Positions 16,069-24,364 are shown, counted from the first letter of the stretch. The stretch is DNA of 64,000 bases from Clostridium sp. (GCA_018377235.1 JAGZZT010000016.1:13918-77917), one strand, 5' to 3'. Notes: generated from the sequence alone by a model not told the origin. Translations and numbers: made by a program.

Positions 16069-17043
16069 CTATTTTTCCTCTGGATAAAATAAGCCCCATT
16101 CATTTCTCAGCTTTGTCATGACAGACATTACATCGCATGTGTAGTCTAAATACATTTCATTTTTTATTCCTGATACAGCTTTTTCCATGTCAAGAACCTC
16201 GTAACGCAATGCGTGTTCAGTATGTCCGCAGGTAACCGTTTCCTGGTGCATATCCTTTGTATAAGTAATGGTGGCTTTATCTGCCCGGGGATACTCATAA
16301 ATTTCGATATAGCCTTGATCGAAGGCGATCATACCTCTCTTGGGCTGTTTTGCGTGCAGGGTAAGGGTGGCTGAAGCCATTTCGCCGGCTGGATTCATCA
16401 GCAAAATTCCGGCCTGTTCGTCTACGCCGCTGGGGGCCAGGCGAACCTGAGATACTGCCTGATCAGGTGCGGCAGACATAAACCACCGGATAAAAGATAG
16501 GGCATACACGCCGATATCCAGCAGAGCTCCACCTGCCAGAGCAGGGTTAAAGAAACGGTTGGTCATATCATATTCTTTATAGCTTCCAAAATTCATTTGA
16601 ACCATTTTAAGAGGTCCCAGGCATCCGCCTGATATGATTTCACGCAGTTTTTTATAGAGGGGCATATGATAGATAGTCATGGCTTCTGCCAGAATCAGAT
16701 GATTTTTTTCTGCCAGCTTTTTTGCCTCTTCCAGTTCCGCGGAGTTTAGAGTGATCGATTTTTCGCACAAAACATGCTTTCCATGCTGCAGCGCTTCCCG
16801 TAAGTATTGAATATGAGTATTGTGCGGTGTGGAGATATAAATAATATCGGCCTGCTCATCTTCGAAGATGTCCTGAATGCTGTCATATACCTTAGGAATA
16901 TTATATTTTTGAGCAAATTCAACCGCCTTGCTGTGGGTTCTGTTTGCAACGCCGTAGAGAGTTCGTCCTTCCTGCTGCATTGCCTCTGCCAGCTGATTTG
17001 CAATGACTCCGCATCCTAAGGATACCCAGTTATATGTTTTCAT
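16069..17043 (-). CDS. Gfo/Idh/MocA-family oxidoreductase
   Basis: A 324-residue NAD(P)-dependent oxidoreductase of the dihydrodiol-dehydrogenase-like branch. The N-terminal Rossmann motif reads VSLGCGVIANQLAEAM, STPHNTHIQY follows at about 70, and the usual EKP motif is EKSITLN. The C-terminal half is the mixed alpha/beta substrate domain (GGALLDIGVYALSFIRW). Substrate is unknown; sugars, polyols and diols are typical. It is a single-gene unit in opposite orientation to leuS, starting at ATG 17043 after a GAGGAG site. The 242-bp divergent spacer to the next gene holds promoters only. Confidence 0.87.
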   Translation of the reverse strand: MKTYNWVSLGCGVIANQLAEAMQQEGRTLYGVANRTHSKAVEFAQKYNIPKVYDSIQDIFEDEQADIIYISTPHNTHIQYLREALQHGKHVLCEKSITLNSAELEEAKKLAEKNHLILAEAMTIYHMPLYKKLREIISGGCLGPLKMVQMNFGSYKEYDMTNRFFNPALAGGALLDIGVYALSFIRWFMSAAPDQAVSQVRLAPSGVDEQAGILLMNPAGEMASATLTLHAKQPKRGMIAFDQGYIEIYEYPRADKATITYTKDMHQETVTCGHTEHALRYEVLDMEKAVSGIKNEMYLDYTCDVMSVMTKLRNEWGLFYPEEK

Positions 17044-17188
17044 GTTTTGTTCTCCTCGCTGTAATGTCTTCCATAGGTTTTACGCTCTGCGCAGTTTCGC
17101 TTATAGCATATACATTTGTATTTCAAAAGTAAATACTATGTGGGAAAAATTTTAATTTTTCAGTTGAAACACTCTCTGCATACGCTGA

Positions 17189-17217
17189 TTGAAAAGCGGA
17201 AAATTTCGTGTTAAAAT
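17189..17217 (+). promoter_or_regulatory. Promoter for the 17286 gene
   Basis: TTGAAA (17189-17194), 17-bp spacer, TAAAAT (17212-17217), 69 bp before the start codon. Confidence 0.6.
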
Positions 17218-17285
17218 ATGAAAATAGATAAAATAACAAGTACAGAAGATAGAAAAATTACCTGAAAATGGTATGAGGAGGCAGA

Positions 17286-17930
17286 ATGGAAGAGACATGC
17301 AGCAGCTGTTGCACGGGATTGATTAAGGAAGGACCGGAATTTAATCTTAGGTTCGCTGATTATGGCTGGTGTGCATATGACAGCATCAGTGAAGAACTGG
17401 TTCACCGGGCGAATTTGGAATATGAAGAGCACGGGATCGAGGCGGCGGAGAGGATTCTGATTGAGTATTATCAGAATGAAGCTCCGGATCAGATTGATCA
17501 TATTCTGGATGCAGCTCCCTCTTTCGCTATGCGGGAGGGAATGATCCGCCAGTGCTTTGAGGATCACAGAGAAGGCAGATACTATGCCAGCGTTCCTCTT
17601 TCACTCATTATCATCGACGGAGCGGTCAATGACTACACAAAGAAAAAGGGATTTTTCACTGCAGCTACTACAGTGGATCCCTGGGACTGCCTGGTAGGAT
17701 GTACCGAGGGCCTGACAAAGATTAAGCTGAACTTTAACCAAAACCGTTTAAAGACCAACAGCGATCCAATCTATATTCCTTATAGAAATGGAATTCTCCA
17801 CGGGCGTGATATCAATTATGGAAATGAGTACGTTTCCTGTAAGTGCATTGCCCTCATGTTTGCCATCGCTGATTGGATGATACGGAAGACGGCCAGGGAG
17901 GAGGGACTGCTGCCGGAACTGGAGCTGTAG
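17286..17930 (+). CDS. Unknown protein with an RNxxxH (HEPN-like) motif
   Basis: A 214-residue soluble protein I cannot name. The N-terminus has CSSCC, which could bind metal. The C-terminal half is predicted helical and contains RNGILHG (Arg167, Asn168, His172) followed by a hydrophobic helix (CIALMFAIADWMI). RN-x3-H is the catalytic motif of HEPN nucleases and also occurs in non-catalytic HEPN-like helical bundles such as DUF4145-type proteins. The motif alone does not prove the fold. ATG 17286 follows an AGGAGG. It lies 3-36 bp before an L,D-transpeptidase gene, so the two are probably co-transcribed. Confidence 0.6.
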   Translation: MEETCSSCCTGLIKEGPEFNLRFADYGWCAYDSISEELVHRANLEYEEHGIEAAERILIEYYQNEAPDQIDHILDAAPSFAMREGMIRQCFEDHREGRYYASVPLSLIIIDGAVNDYTKKKGFFTAATTVDPWDCLVGCTEGLTKIKLNFNQNRLKTNSDPIYIPYRNGILHGRDINYGNEYVSCKCIALMFAIADWMIRKTAREEGLLPELEL

Positions 17931-17966
17931 TGTATGAGAAAATCAGGACAGAAGAAAGGACGTCAA

Positions 17967-18833
17967 ATGAGAAGAAAAAGTAAAAAAATAGCATTGACAG
18001 TGCTGGCAGCGGCTGTTATCTTATTGAATCCAGCAGGAGAAAAATTTTATGTCAGCGCTCAGGCTGCCCAGAGCCAGGCAGGGCAGCAGGGAAAAGCAGC
18101 TGCAGGGCCGGCTTTGGAGAGCGAAAGCGGGACTGAGACAGGGAAGGAAAAGACGAAAGGATTTGTAGGAATGGAGGTTTCCCAGGCTTCCTATGCGGAG
18201 CATCTGCCGGAACGGTTTGATGTGAATACGTTAAAGGCAGCAGAGGAAACGGATCACCTGATTCTTGCCGTGGGAGATGGGGCAGATCAGAGCAGTCTGA
18301 CGCTGTGGTACTACGAGAGAGGAGAGGACGGCCGTCTTTCGGAGGTGTTTGGAACAAGGGGAACCTGTGGCCAGGCTGGAATTACGGCAGATAAGAAAGA
18401 GGGCGACAAGAAGACCCCAGCAGGGCTTTATTCCTTTTTGATGGCGTTTGGATTAAAAGATGATCCAGGCAGCCAGATTTCCTATCATAAGGTACAGGAG
18501 GGGGACTGCTTTGTAGATGATGTGGGAAGCAGATATTACAATCAATATGTGAGAGCAGGAGAGGCAGAGGCGGACTGGCGCTCTGCGGAAGTACTGAAAA
18601 ATCAAGGCCCCTGCTATAATTATGCTCTGGTGCTGGATTATAACAAGGATCATGTTCCAGGAAGGGGTTCAGCGATTTTTCTCCACTGTCCCAAGGTAGT
18701 CAACGATACATACACAGCCGGATGCATTGGAATTCCGGAGGATTTGATGAAAACAGTCCTCATGCGTGCCGGGACAGATGCCAAGATTCTGATTGTGCCG
18801 GACAAGGCGGAACTGTCAGAGTATACAAAATAA
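17967..18833 (+). CDS. Secreted L,D-transpeptidase (YkuD family)
   Basis: Exported cell-wall enzyme that would form 3-3 crosslinks or attach proteins to peptidoglycan. A signal peptide (RRKSKK, then IALTVLAAAVILLNPAG) is followed by a Ser/Gly/Glu-rich linker to about residue 60. The YkuD catalytic core carries His240 in FLHCPKV and the nucleophile Cys253 in TAGCIGIP, the family's HXn(S/T)xGC signature with Thr in place of Ser. Start is ATG 17967 after AAAGGA; an alternative in-frame ATG at 17934 adds 11 basic residues. It follows the unknown 17286 gene closely. Confidence 0.87.
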   Translation: MRRKSKKIALTVLAAAVILLNPAGEKFYVSAQAAQSQAGQQGKAAAGPALESESGTETGKEKTKGFVGMEVSQASYAEHLPERFDVNTLKAAEETDHLILAVGDGADQSSLTLWYYERGEDGRLSEVFGTRGTCGQAGITADKKEGDKKTPAGLYSFLMAFGLKDDPGSQISYHKVQEGDCFVDDVGSRYYNQYVRAGEAEADWRSAEVLKNQGPCYNYALVLDYNKDHVPGRGSAIFLHCPKVVNDTYTAGCIGIPEDLMKTVLMRAGTDAKILIVPDKAELSEYTK

Positions 18834-18868
18834 GGAGAACAGAAGGACAAGGCGGAAAGGACACAATG

Positions 18869-19627
18869 TTAAACAGGACAGAACCTGTAGAAATTTTCTT
18901 CTATTTTTGCGGCCAGAGTTTCAGGTGAAAGCCCCCTAAGGGAGGCCGCGGTATCAATGCTGTGTTTTAATACGGCTTCAACATTATTCCAGGATGGAAG
19001 GAGATGCTTGTGAGAAAAGGAAGAGGTCTGTTCATAGGCCCACTTAACGGCAGAACAGCCGTCTGTTTCCACTAAAATTTTGTTTTCCGGAGCCAGAACG
19101 GCAGCTTTCTGGACAGACGGATTCCAGAACACATCAGGACCTATAGTGAAATAGCAGCCCAGATCCAGAAGTTCAGGAAGCCCTTCCTCGCCGGAATACC
19201 AATGGACCAGATAGACATTAGGATATTTTTGAATCAGACGTGCAATCTGCTTTTCCTGCCCTTTGGTATGGAGAATAACCGGTTTTTGCATGGAAGAGGC
19301 AAGCTCCAGCTGGGCGCAGAAGGCTTTTTCCTGGATGGAAAGGGGGACGCTGCACCAGACGCTGTCCATGCCGATTTCGCCGATGACAGAGGCTTTTAAA
19401 AGCCACGGTTCCATATGCTGAAAAGATATCTGGTCTGCATTCCAGGGGTGAAGGCCGAAGGTTGGACGTACGACGGAGGAGAGAACCGGATTGCCGGCCA
19501 GCTCCTCCAGTTTTTTTGCCTCGTCCGGGCAGGAGGCGCAGACGAGGGAGATAATGTTCTGTTTTTTTCTGAGCGCCAGTTCTTCTATGCTTCCTATATG
19601 GGCATGGGCGTCGTAAAGTGCAGTCAT
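18869..19627 (-). CDS. TatD-family metal-dependent hydrolase at the end of the pyrimidine transporter operon
   Basis: A 252-residue TIM-barrel hydrolase. The N-terminal metal pair is DAHAHIG, followed by GLHPWN, the GEIGMD motif, VILHTKG, VHWYSG and the C-terminal ETDG. Members are usually called DNases, though many act on small molecules. Its start overlaps the ABC ATPase gene by 4 bp (ATGA), so it is translated with a thiamin-precursor transporter under a TPP riboswitch. A role in processing an imported thiamin breakdown product is an appealing inference without direct evidence. Confidence 0.85.
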   Translation of the reverse strand: MTALYDAHAHIGSIEELALRKKQNIISLVCASCPDEAKKLEELAGNPVLSSVVRPTFGLHPWNADQISFQHMEPWLLKASVIGEIGMDSVWCSVPLSIQEKAFCAQLELASSMQKPVILHTKGQEKQIARLIQKYPNVYLVHWYSGEEGLPELLDLGCYFTIGPDVFWNPSVQKAAVLAPENKILVETDGCSAVKWAYEQTSSFSHKHLLPSWNNVEAVLKHSIDTAASLRGLSPETLAAKIEENFYRFCPV

Positions 19628-20370
19628 TGAGCTTCCTCCTGGTGTTTTTCTACAATTTTTTCATAGATGGTCTGACGCAGAGCCCCCTGGCTGTAGAGCC
19701 AGGAACGGGTTCTGTTTTTTTCTGGAATAACTGTTTCCCAGGTAATGCGGGCCGGAGAACCGTTTAAAATCAGAATTCGATCTGATAAGTAGATGGCCTC
19801 GTCCATATCGTGGGTGACCAGCAGGACTGTGCGGTTCAGCCGCTCTCGCATGGATAGAAGCCAGTCCTGCATTTCACCTCTGGTAATGACATCAAGGGCG
19901 CCAAAGGGTTCATCTAAAAGAAGAATATCAGCCCGGCACAGGGCAGTCCTGAGGAAGGCGGCTCTCTGACGCATGCCTCCGGACAGAGAATCTGGATATT
20001 TATACTCATATCCGGAAAGACCGAAAGCGGGAAAATGTTTCAGAGCCTCCTCCCGCGCTTCCTTTAAAGAACCATGGATCCGGCCATAGAGGCATACATT
20101 GTCCAGAATGTTTTTCCAGGGAAAAAGAAGATCATTCTGAGGCATGTAGGCAAAGTGTTCAGAAGGATCGGAAATGTCCCTGCCGTCTGCCATAAGGAAA
20201 CCGGATTCTTTTTTTAGAACCCCCGTTAAGAGCTTTAAAATCGTAGATTTTCCACATCCGGAAGGACCCAGAATGCTTACAAACTCCCCCTCCCTGACAG
20301 AGAGGGAGAGGTGATCCAGCACTGGCTTATCCTCATAGGAAAAGCTTAAGTCAGAGATTTCTAATTTCAT
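19624..20370 (-). CDS. thiZ: ABC transporter ATPase, ThiZ/SsuB-like
   Basis: A 248-residue nucleotide-binding subunit with Walker A GPSGCGKST (about 36-44), signature LSGGMRQR, Walker B ILLLDEPFGALD and the switch His in LVTHDMDEA. Sequence style is that of the nitrate/sulfonate/taurine family that includes pyrimidine importers. It lies 17 bp after the binding protein and overlaps the TatD gene. With the permease and binding protein it should energise import of a thiamin pyrimidine precursor. The symbol rests on context, since the ATPase itself does not reveal the substrate. Confidence 0.88.
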   Translation of the reverse strand: MKLEISDLSFSYEDKPVLDHLSLSVREGEFVSILGPSGCGKSTILKLLTGVLKKESGFLMADGRDISDPSEHFAYMPQNDLLFPWKNILDNVCLYGRIHGSLKEAREEALKHFPAFGLSGYEYKYPDSLSGGMRQRAAFLRTALCRADILLLDEPFGALDVITRGEMQDWLLSMRERLNRTVLLVTHDMDEAIYLSDRILILNGSPARITWETVIPEKNRTRSWLYSQGALRQTIYEKIVEKHQEEAQ

Positions 20371-20387
20371 AGCGCTTCCTTTCCCGG

Positions 20388-21461
20388 CTATTTTGCCGCT
20401 CCCGGAAGAAATTCGTTGGTATAGCAGTCAGAGGCTGGAATGGTCTTGTCGATAACGCCATATTCTGCCATGAAATCCGTGTAGTTATCCCATGTTTCGT
20501 CGGACATAATGCCCCACACATCTGTATCTTCCATATATTTGCCGGCCAGAAATTCCTGAGATTTAGTGAGCATTTCCAGGGAGTAATCAGGTGCGTATTT
20601 GTGGAGGAGCTCAGCGCTTTCCTCTGGATGGCTGATGGCATACTGGTAGCCTTTTTCCGTAGCTTTCAAAAATTTCTTCACCATTTCCGGGCGCTGTTCC
20701 AGGGTGTCGTTTCCGGCAATAATCACAGGTGTGTAGTAGTCCAGACGGTCATCCAGTTCTCTTACAGGCATGTAGTTGATGGGGAAGTTGTTCATCTCAC
20801 AGGTAATGTTGTCCCATCCCTCGAAAAACCACATAATATCTGCTTTATCTTCAAGCGCTGCAAAGCCGGATCCATCGGAGACTACCATATTTAATTTGGA
20901 AAAGTCAGCTCCTGCCTGGGTCATGACTGCCTCCAGTACAGCTGCTTCTCCAGGGCCGCCCCAGCCGGCATAGGTTTTTCCCTCGAAATCTCTGGGGGAA
21001 GTAATATTCTTATCAGCCGCAGTGACAAAACCGGAAGTGTTGTGCTGAATGAGAGCTGCGACAGCCTTGATGGGAAGCGGTTCTTCGGAGGTCAGGGCAA
21101 TGGTGACGTCCTCCTGGTAACTGATTCCAAAGTCACCCTTTCCTACGGCAATGAGAGTGGCGGTAGCTCCCTCGGTAGGCTCCACAATATTGACGTTCAG
21201 CCCTTCCTCCTTGTAGTAGCCCAGCTCCAGAGCCGCGTACATACCTGTGTGGTTCGTGTTCGCTACATAGTCCAGGATGACAGTTACATCCTCCAGGTTT
21301 TCTTTAGAGGAAGCTGTCTGGGAAGAGTTTGCGCCTGCCTCCTTTGTTTCTGCTTCGGAAGCAGCTGCGCCCGGCTTGGAAGTATTGGAATGAGAGCAGG
21401 CGGTGAGAGAAAAAATGGCAAAAGCCGTCAGACAGAGAGTTGTTAAATGTCTCTTTTTCAT
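20388..21461 (-). CDS. thiY: Lipoprotein substrate-binding protein, NMT1/THI5-like (ThiY type)
   Basis: A 357-residue extracytoplasmic binding protein with a lipoprotein signal (MKKRHLTTLCLTAFAIF, lipobox LTAC, Cys22) and a Ser/Ala/Glu linker. The mature part begins VTVILDYVANTNHTGMY and continues ALELGYYKEEGLNV, typical of the NMT1/THI5-like fold that binds formylaminopyrimidine or HMP. A Trp/Gly-rich loop (YAGWGGPGEAA) agrees. It is the second gene of the TPP-riboswitch operon. The ligand is inferred from fold plus riboswitch; HMP and its amino or formylamino derivatives are the candidates. Confidence 0.88.
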   Translation of the reverse strand: MKKRHLTTLCLTAFAIFSLTACSHSNTSKPGAAASEAETKEAGANSSQTASSKENLEDVTVILDYVANTNHTGMYAALELGYYKEEGLNVNIVEPTEGATATLIAVGKGDFGISYQEDVTIALTSEEPLPIKAVAALIQHNTSGFVTAADKNITSPRDFEGKTYAGWGGPGEAAVLEAVMTQAGADFSKLNMVVSDGSGFAALEDKADIMWFFEGWDNITCEMNNFPINYMPVRELDDRLDYYTPVIIAGNDTLEQRPEMVKKFLKATEKGYQYAISHPEESAELLHKYAPDYSLEMLTKSQEFLAGKYMEDTDVWGIMSDETWDNYTDFMAEYGVIDKTIPASDCYTNEFLPGAAK

Positions 21462-21522
21462 AGTGATTCTCCTTGTAAAATAGTTTGTATGATATGGTTT
21501 AAGGTACGGTTTTTACTGACGC

Positions 21523-22269
21523 TTACGGACGGCTGGAAGGGGATGTGAGCCGCTTCACAAGCCATAGAGCTAAATTCATGCACAGACTTAAAAAGATAAT
21601 GACCAGAACGCAGGCAAATACTTTGTCTAACATATATCCATTTTTAACTCGGAGCAGATAGTAGCCCAGCCCTTTCTGAGCGCCAATCCATTCTCCTACT
21701 ACGGCGCCGCTGATGCTGTAGGTAGCGGCTACCTTCAGGCCGGAAATCAGGGAGGGAACGGCCGCTGGGATTTTTACCAGCCGGTAGACAGTCCATTTTC
21801 CGGCGCCGAAAGAACGGGCCAGATGCAGATACTCAGGATCCAACTGTGCCATACCGTCTGTGAAACTGACTGCAATGGGAAAAAAACACATGAGTACTAC
21901 AGTCAGGATTTTTGGGGCCAGACCGAAGCCCAGGTAGATAATCAGGATCGGTGCCAGAACAATCATGGGAACGGTCTGAGTGACTACCAGAATTGGGTAG
22001 AGTATTTGTTTGACAGAGGAGAAGGCATCCATGAGAATTCCAAGGGCAGCTGCCAGTATCAGAGAAATTCCCATTCCTATAAGGGCCTCGGTTACTGTTA
22101 TGACACTGTGGCTCAAAAGAGTAAGCCGATCGGAAAAAAGCGCTTTTAAAACCTCTGTAGGGGAAGGAAGGACATAAAGAGGAATCTGGAAGAGGCGCAC
22201 AGATGCCTCCCAGAATATAAGAATCGCAGCCAGAGTAATAACAGGCGCAGCGCGTTTGGCATATGACAT
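21523..22269 (-). CDS. thiX: ABC transporter permease, ThiX type
   Basis: A 248-residue inner-membrane subunit with about six membrane segments and the cytoplasmic coupling loop around LARSFGAGKWTVYRLVKIPAAVPS, which matches the EAA motif of SsuC/ThiX permeases. It is the first gene of the operon; its start is about 80 bp downstream of the riboswitch terminator. It works with the binding protein and ATPase that follow. Confidence 0.88.
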   Translation of the reverse strand: MSYAKRAAPVITLAAILIFWEASVRLFQIPLYVLPSPTEVLKALFSDRLTLLSHSVITVTEALIGMGISLILAAALGILMDAFSSVKQILYPILVVTQTVPMIVLAPILIIYLGFGLAPKILTVVLMCFFPIAVSFTDGMAQLDPEYLHLARSFGAGKWTVYRLVKIPAAVPSLISGLKVAATYSISGAVVGEWIGAQKGLGYYLLRVKNGYMLDKVFACVLVIIFLSLCMNLALWLVKRLTSPSSRP

Positions 22270-22349
22270 ATAAAAAAAAGCTCCTTTCCGGCTGTCCTCC
22301 GGCTTCTCATAAAGAGCAGAAGAAGAACAGCATTGATTCAGGAGCTGGC

Positions 22350-22379
22350 AAAAAGAAACCCTGCCGGGTAATGGCAGGG
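22350..22379 (-). terminator. Riboswitch-controlled terminator of the thi transporter operon
   Basis: Read on the minus strand, CCCTGCC pairs with GGCAGGG around ATTACCC, followed by TTTCTTTTT. It lies just downstream of the TPP aptamer and before thiX, the expected expression platform. Confidence 0.85.
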
Positions 22380-22392
22380 CGAAAATACAGTA

Positions 22393-22478
22393 TTATTTCC
22401 CTACGTTGGCATTATCCAAGTCAGGTTCTAGGTCGAAATTCGCAATTTCCTCTCAGCCTGTTTACAAGCTCCCTGTTG
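22393..22478 (-). promoter_or_regulatory. TPP riboswitch (thi-box)
   Basis: On the minus strand the aptamer begins GGGAGC, contains the pyrimidine-sensing CTGAGAGG element, then ACCTAGAACCTGA, and the pyrophosphate-side motif TGGATAATGCCAACGTAGGGA. These are the invariant parts of the TPP aptamer. High TPP should favour the downstream terminator and shut the transporter operon. The rest of the 385-bp gap to the superoxide reductase gene contains the promoters listed separately. Confidence 0.95.
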
Positions 22479-22504
22479 TATATATGAATCATTTGACAGC
22501 ATTG

Positions 22505-22533
22505 ATTTTAACATAGGAAGAAATATTTGTAAA
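22505..22533 (-). promoter_or_regulatory. Promoter of the TPP-controlled transporter operon
   Basis: Minus strand TTTACA, 17-bp spacer, TAAAAT, ending 27 bp before the aptamer. Confidence 0.7.
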
Positions 22534-22586
22534 GAAAATTGGAGATAATAACTCAGAGAAAAAATAAAAGAAAAGTCAGAAAACAC

Positions 22587-22615
22587 TTGATTTTTAGCTT
22601 GAAATAAAATATAAT
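22587..22615 (+). promoter_or_regulatory. Promoter of the superoxide reductase gene
   Basis: TTGATT (22587-22592), 17-bp spacer, TATAAT (22610-22615), 40 bp before the start codon. Confidence 0.75.
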
Positions 22616-22654
22616 AATAACAGTTACTAAGATTGAGAACAAGGAGGAAATAAA

Positions 22655-23035
22655 ATGAGTCTGAAATTTTATGTCTGTAAGCATTGTGGAAATATTGTTA
22701 CTTTTGTAAAGAACGCAGGGGTGCCTGTGATGTGCTGTGGCGAGAAGATGAGTGAGATTATCCCGGGAACCAGCGATGGCGCTCATGAGAAGCACGTTCC
22801 TGTAGTCGAGACAGATGGAAAGAAGATTACCGTAAAGGTAGGAGAGGTTGAGCACCCAATGTTAGAGGCTCACTGGATTCAGTGGATTGCTCTGGAAACT
22901 AAAAAGGGCAGCCAGATTAAGTATTTGAATCCAGGAGAGAAGCCGGAAGCGCAGTTCATCCTCAGTGAGGATGACGAGGCAGTAGCAGCCTACGAGTACT
23001 GCAACCTTCATGGCCTTTGGAAGAAGGAGATCTAA
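22655..23035 (+). CDS. dfx: Desulfoferrodoxin / superoxide reductase, two-domain class
   Basis: A 126-residue cytoplasmic protein that reduces superoxide to peroxide in anaerobes. The N-terminal desulforedoxin domain has CKHCG and CCGEKM for the rubredoxin-like iron. The C-terminal superoxide reductase centre has its His/Cys ligands in EKHVP, HPMLEAHWI and CNLHGLWK, together with the active-site Glu-Lys-His segment. The length matches the two-iron class. It stands alone with its own promoter and a strong AAGGAGG site, and ends at a long hairpin. Confidence 0.96.
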   Translation: MSLKFYVCKHCGNIVTFVKNAGVPVMCCGEKMSEIIPGTSDGAHEKHVPVVETDGKKITVKVGEVEHPMLEAHWIQWIALETKKGSQIKYLNPGEKPEAQFILSEDDEAVAAYEYCNLHGLWKKEI

Positions 23036-23074
23036 ATAGGGGACGAAACTGCTTTCAGCGGCTTTTTGTAAATG

Positions 23075-23133
23075 AAGAGGGAGAAAATGTTTTCTGTGAC
23101 TTTGATGGATCAGGAAAACATTTCCTCCCTCTT
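23075..23133. terminator. Long bidirectional terminator between convergent genes
   Basis: A 20-bp stem (AAGAGGGAGAAAATGTTTTC at 23075-23094 against 23114-23133, one mismatch) encloses a 19-nt loop. It separates dfx from the minus-strand gene whose stop lies 6 bp further on. Confidence 0.8.
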
Positions 23134-23139
23134 ATTTGC

Positions 23140-23418
23140 CTATTTCTTTTTTCCTCCGATTTTTTTTGAGAGAGTCCGGAGCATCTCTACTCTTTTTTTC
23201 TCAGCTGAACTCATTTTTGCCGTCATGATAGACACCAGCAGATCAGTTTCCGCATCTGTAAACTGGAACTGGCTGGATCCGGCGGCCATACTCATAAAGA
23301 GGGGCATCAGCTTGTCTTTTGGGGTCTGCTCTACCGTTTCTGCCAGTTTTGTCAAATAGTTTAATTTTTCCGGATTCATATTTTTTAGTCTTGGATCCTG
23401 CTTCCAGGCTGCGTTCAT
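23140..23418 (-). CDS. Small conserved-looking protein of unknown function
   Basis: A 92-residue, mostly helical, basic protein (starts MNAAWKQDPRLKN, ends SKKIGGKKK). It has no signal peptide or metal motif. A Met-rich central segment, KLMPLFMSMAAGSS, is followed by FTDAETDLLVSIMTAKMS. The gene lies 18 bp downstream of the larger unknown protein at 23437-23982 and shares its direction, so they form an operon. I have the impression that both occur together in Lachnospiraceae but cannot name the family. The ribosome site (AAAGGA) is weak and 13 nt from the start. Confidence 0.65.
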   Translation of the reverse strand: MNAAWKQDPRLKNMNPEKLNYLTKLAETVEQTPKDKLMPLFMSMAAGSSQFQFTDAETDLLVSIMTAKMSSAEKKRVEMLRTLSKKIGGKKK

Positions 23419-23436
23419 AATTTATTAAATCCTTTC

Positions 23437-23982
23437 TTATACATTCTGAATGGTCTGCATGAGAAGCTGGGCTGTTTCCAGCTTTGACTGCTGCTCTGGG
23501 GGCAGCAGGTTTTTCAGATGCTCGATAGAAAAACGGGGGGGTTCCCGTCGAAGGCGGCCGGATGATTCGATACCGGAGGCTTCGGTACAGCCGGATTCGC
23601 TTTCTCCAGAACCAGCAGTTTTCACAGAATCATCTCCAGCAGATTCGCGGTAGGACTGATAGATTCTAGATCCCTGGAGGAAATTTACGATCAGATCGAT
23701 AAATTCCTGTTCCTGAGGAGTTCCGTAAGGTTTCATGGCATTTAACATATCAAGCGGTGAGGAGGAAGCGTCTTCTTCCAGGGAGCAGATGCCTACCATG
23801 CCATCCTCTTTCTGCTCGAAGAGCTTCATCGTGCGTTCCAGTTCACTGAGCTTTACGATCATGGAAAAAAAGCGCTGCTCCGGCACATGTATGTAGGGAA
23901 GGGCGGCCTTGATCATCTGCAGGTGAGGGGAGGCAGTCAGATAATCTAAATCCGTCATTTTCAAATCAGATTCAGTTTTCAT
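23437..23982 (-). CDS. Unknown protein, helical N-terminus with a disordered acidic stretch
   Basis: A 181-residue protein from ATG 23982, which follows AAAGAGGTT; the 30 residues encoded further upstream have no ribosome site and unlike composition. Residues about 1-100 look helical (ASPHLQMIKAALPYIHVPEQ, then MIVKLSELERTMKLFEQK). Residues about 115-145 are Ser/Gly/Glu-rich and probably disordered. A short helical tail (HLKNLLPPEQQSKLETAQLL) ends it. It is the first gene of a two-gene operon with the 92-residue protein. No function can be assigned. Confidence 0.65.
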   Translation of the reverse strand: MKTESDLKMTDLDYLTASPHLQMIKAALPYIHVPEQRFFSMIVKLSELERTMKLFEQKEDGMVGICSLEEDASSSPLDMLNAMKPYGTPQEQEFIDLIVNFLQGSRIYQSYRESAGDDSVKTAGSGESESGCTEASGIESSGRLRREPPRFSIEHLKNLLPPEQQSKLETAQLLMQTIQNV

Positions 23983-24139
23983 GGAAATAACCTCTTTTCG
24001 GGAATTCTTTTTTACCCCAATATATGCGGAACGGCCTGAAAACATGATACAGCATAAGTGAATATGCTGCATACGAGCTCTGACGCTGCACAGCCTGTTC
24101 TAAGGGGGCATATAATGAACTATATAGGAGGTTGAAGGA

Positions 24140-24292
24140 ATGGGAATCCGTTTAATTATAGAAGGAAATGCAGCTTATGAAATTGACGAGGACTGTCTGG
24201 CCTGCAGACAGAAAAGCCAGGACGGTGTTTCGACAGAGACTTTCCGGGAAAACCAGCGGCAGAACGAGGATTTTTCCGATTGTCCTGAATAA
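24140..24292 (+). CDS. Small ORF, 50 residues, with strong ribosome site
   Basis: ATG 24140 follows AGGAGGTTGAAGGA and the frame runs 50 codons to TAA at 24290-24292. The peptide begins MGIRLIIEGNAAYEIDEDCL, has Cys19, Cys22 and Cys48, and turns hydrophilic and acidic after residue 24. The ideal ribosome site, sensible composition and placement in an otherwise empty 355-bp gap support a real gene. I cannot name the family. Confidence 0.55.
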   Translation: MGIRLIIEGNAAYEIDEDCLACRQKSQDGVSTETFRENQRQNEDFSDCPE

Positions 24293-24364
24293 AAATTTAT
24301 GATAAAATTTAAATGGAAAATTAAGAATAGAAGAAACTATTTAAAATAGGAAAGAAACTCGGCG

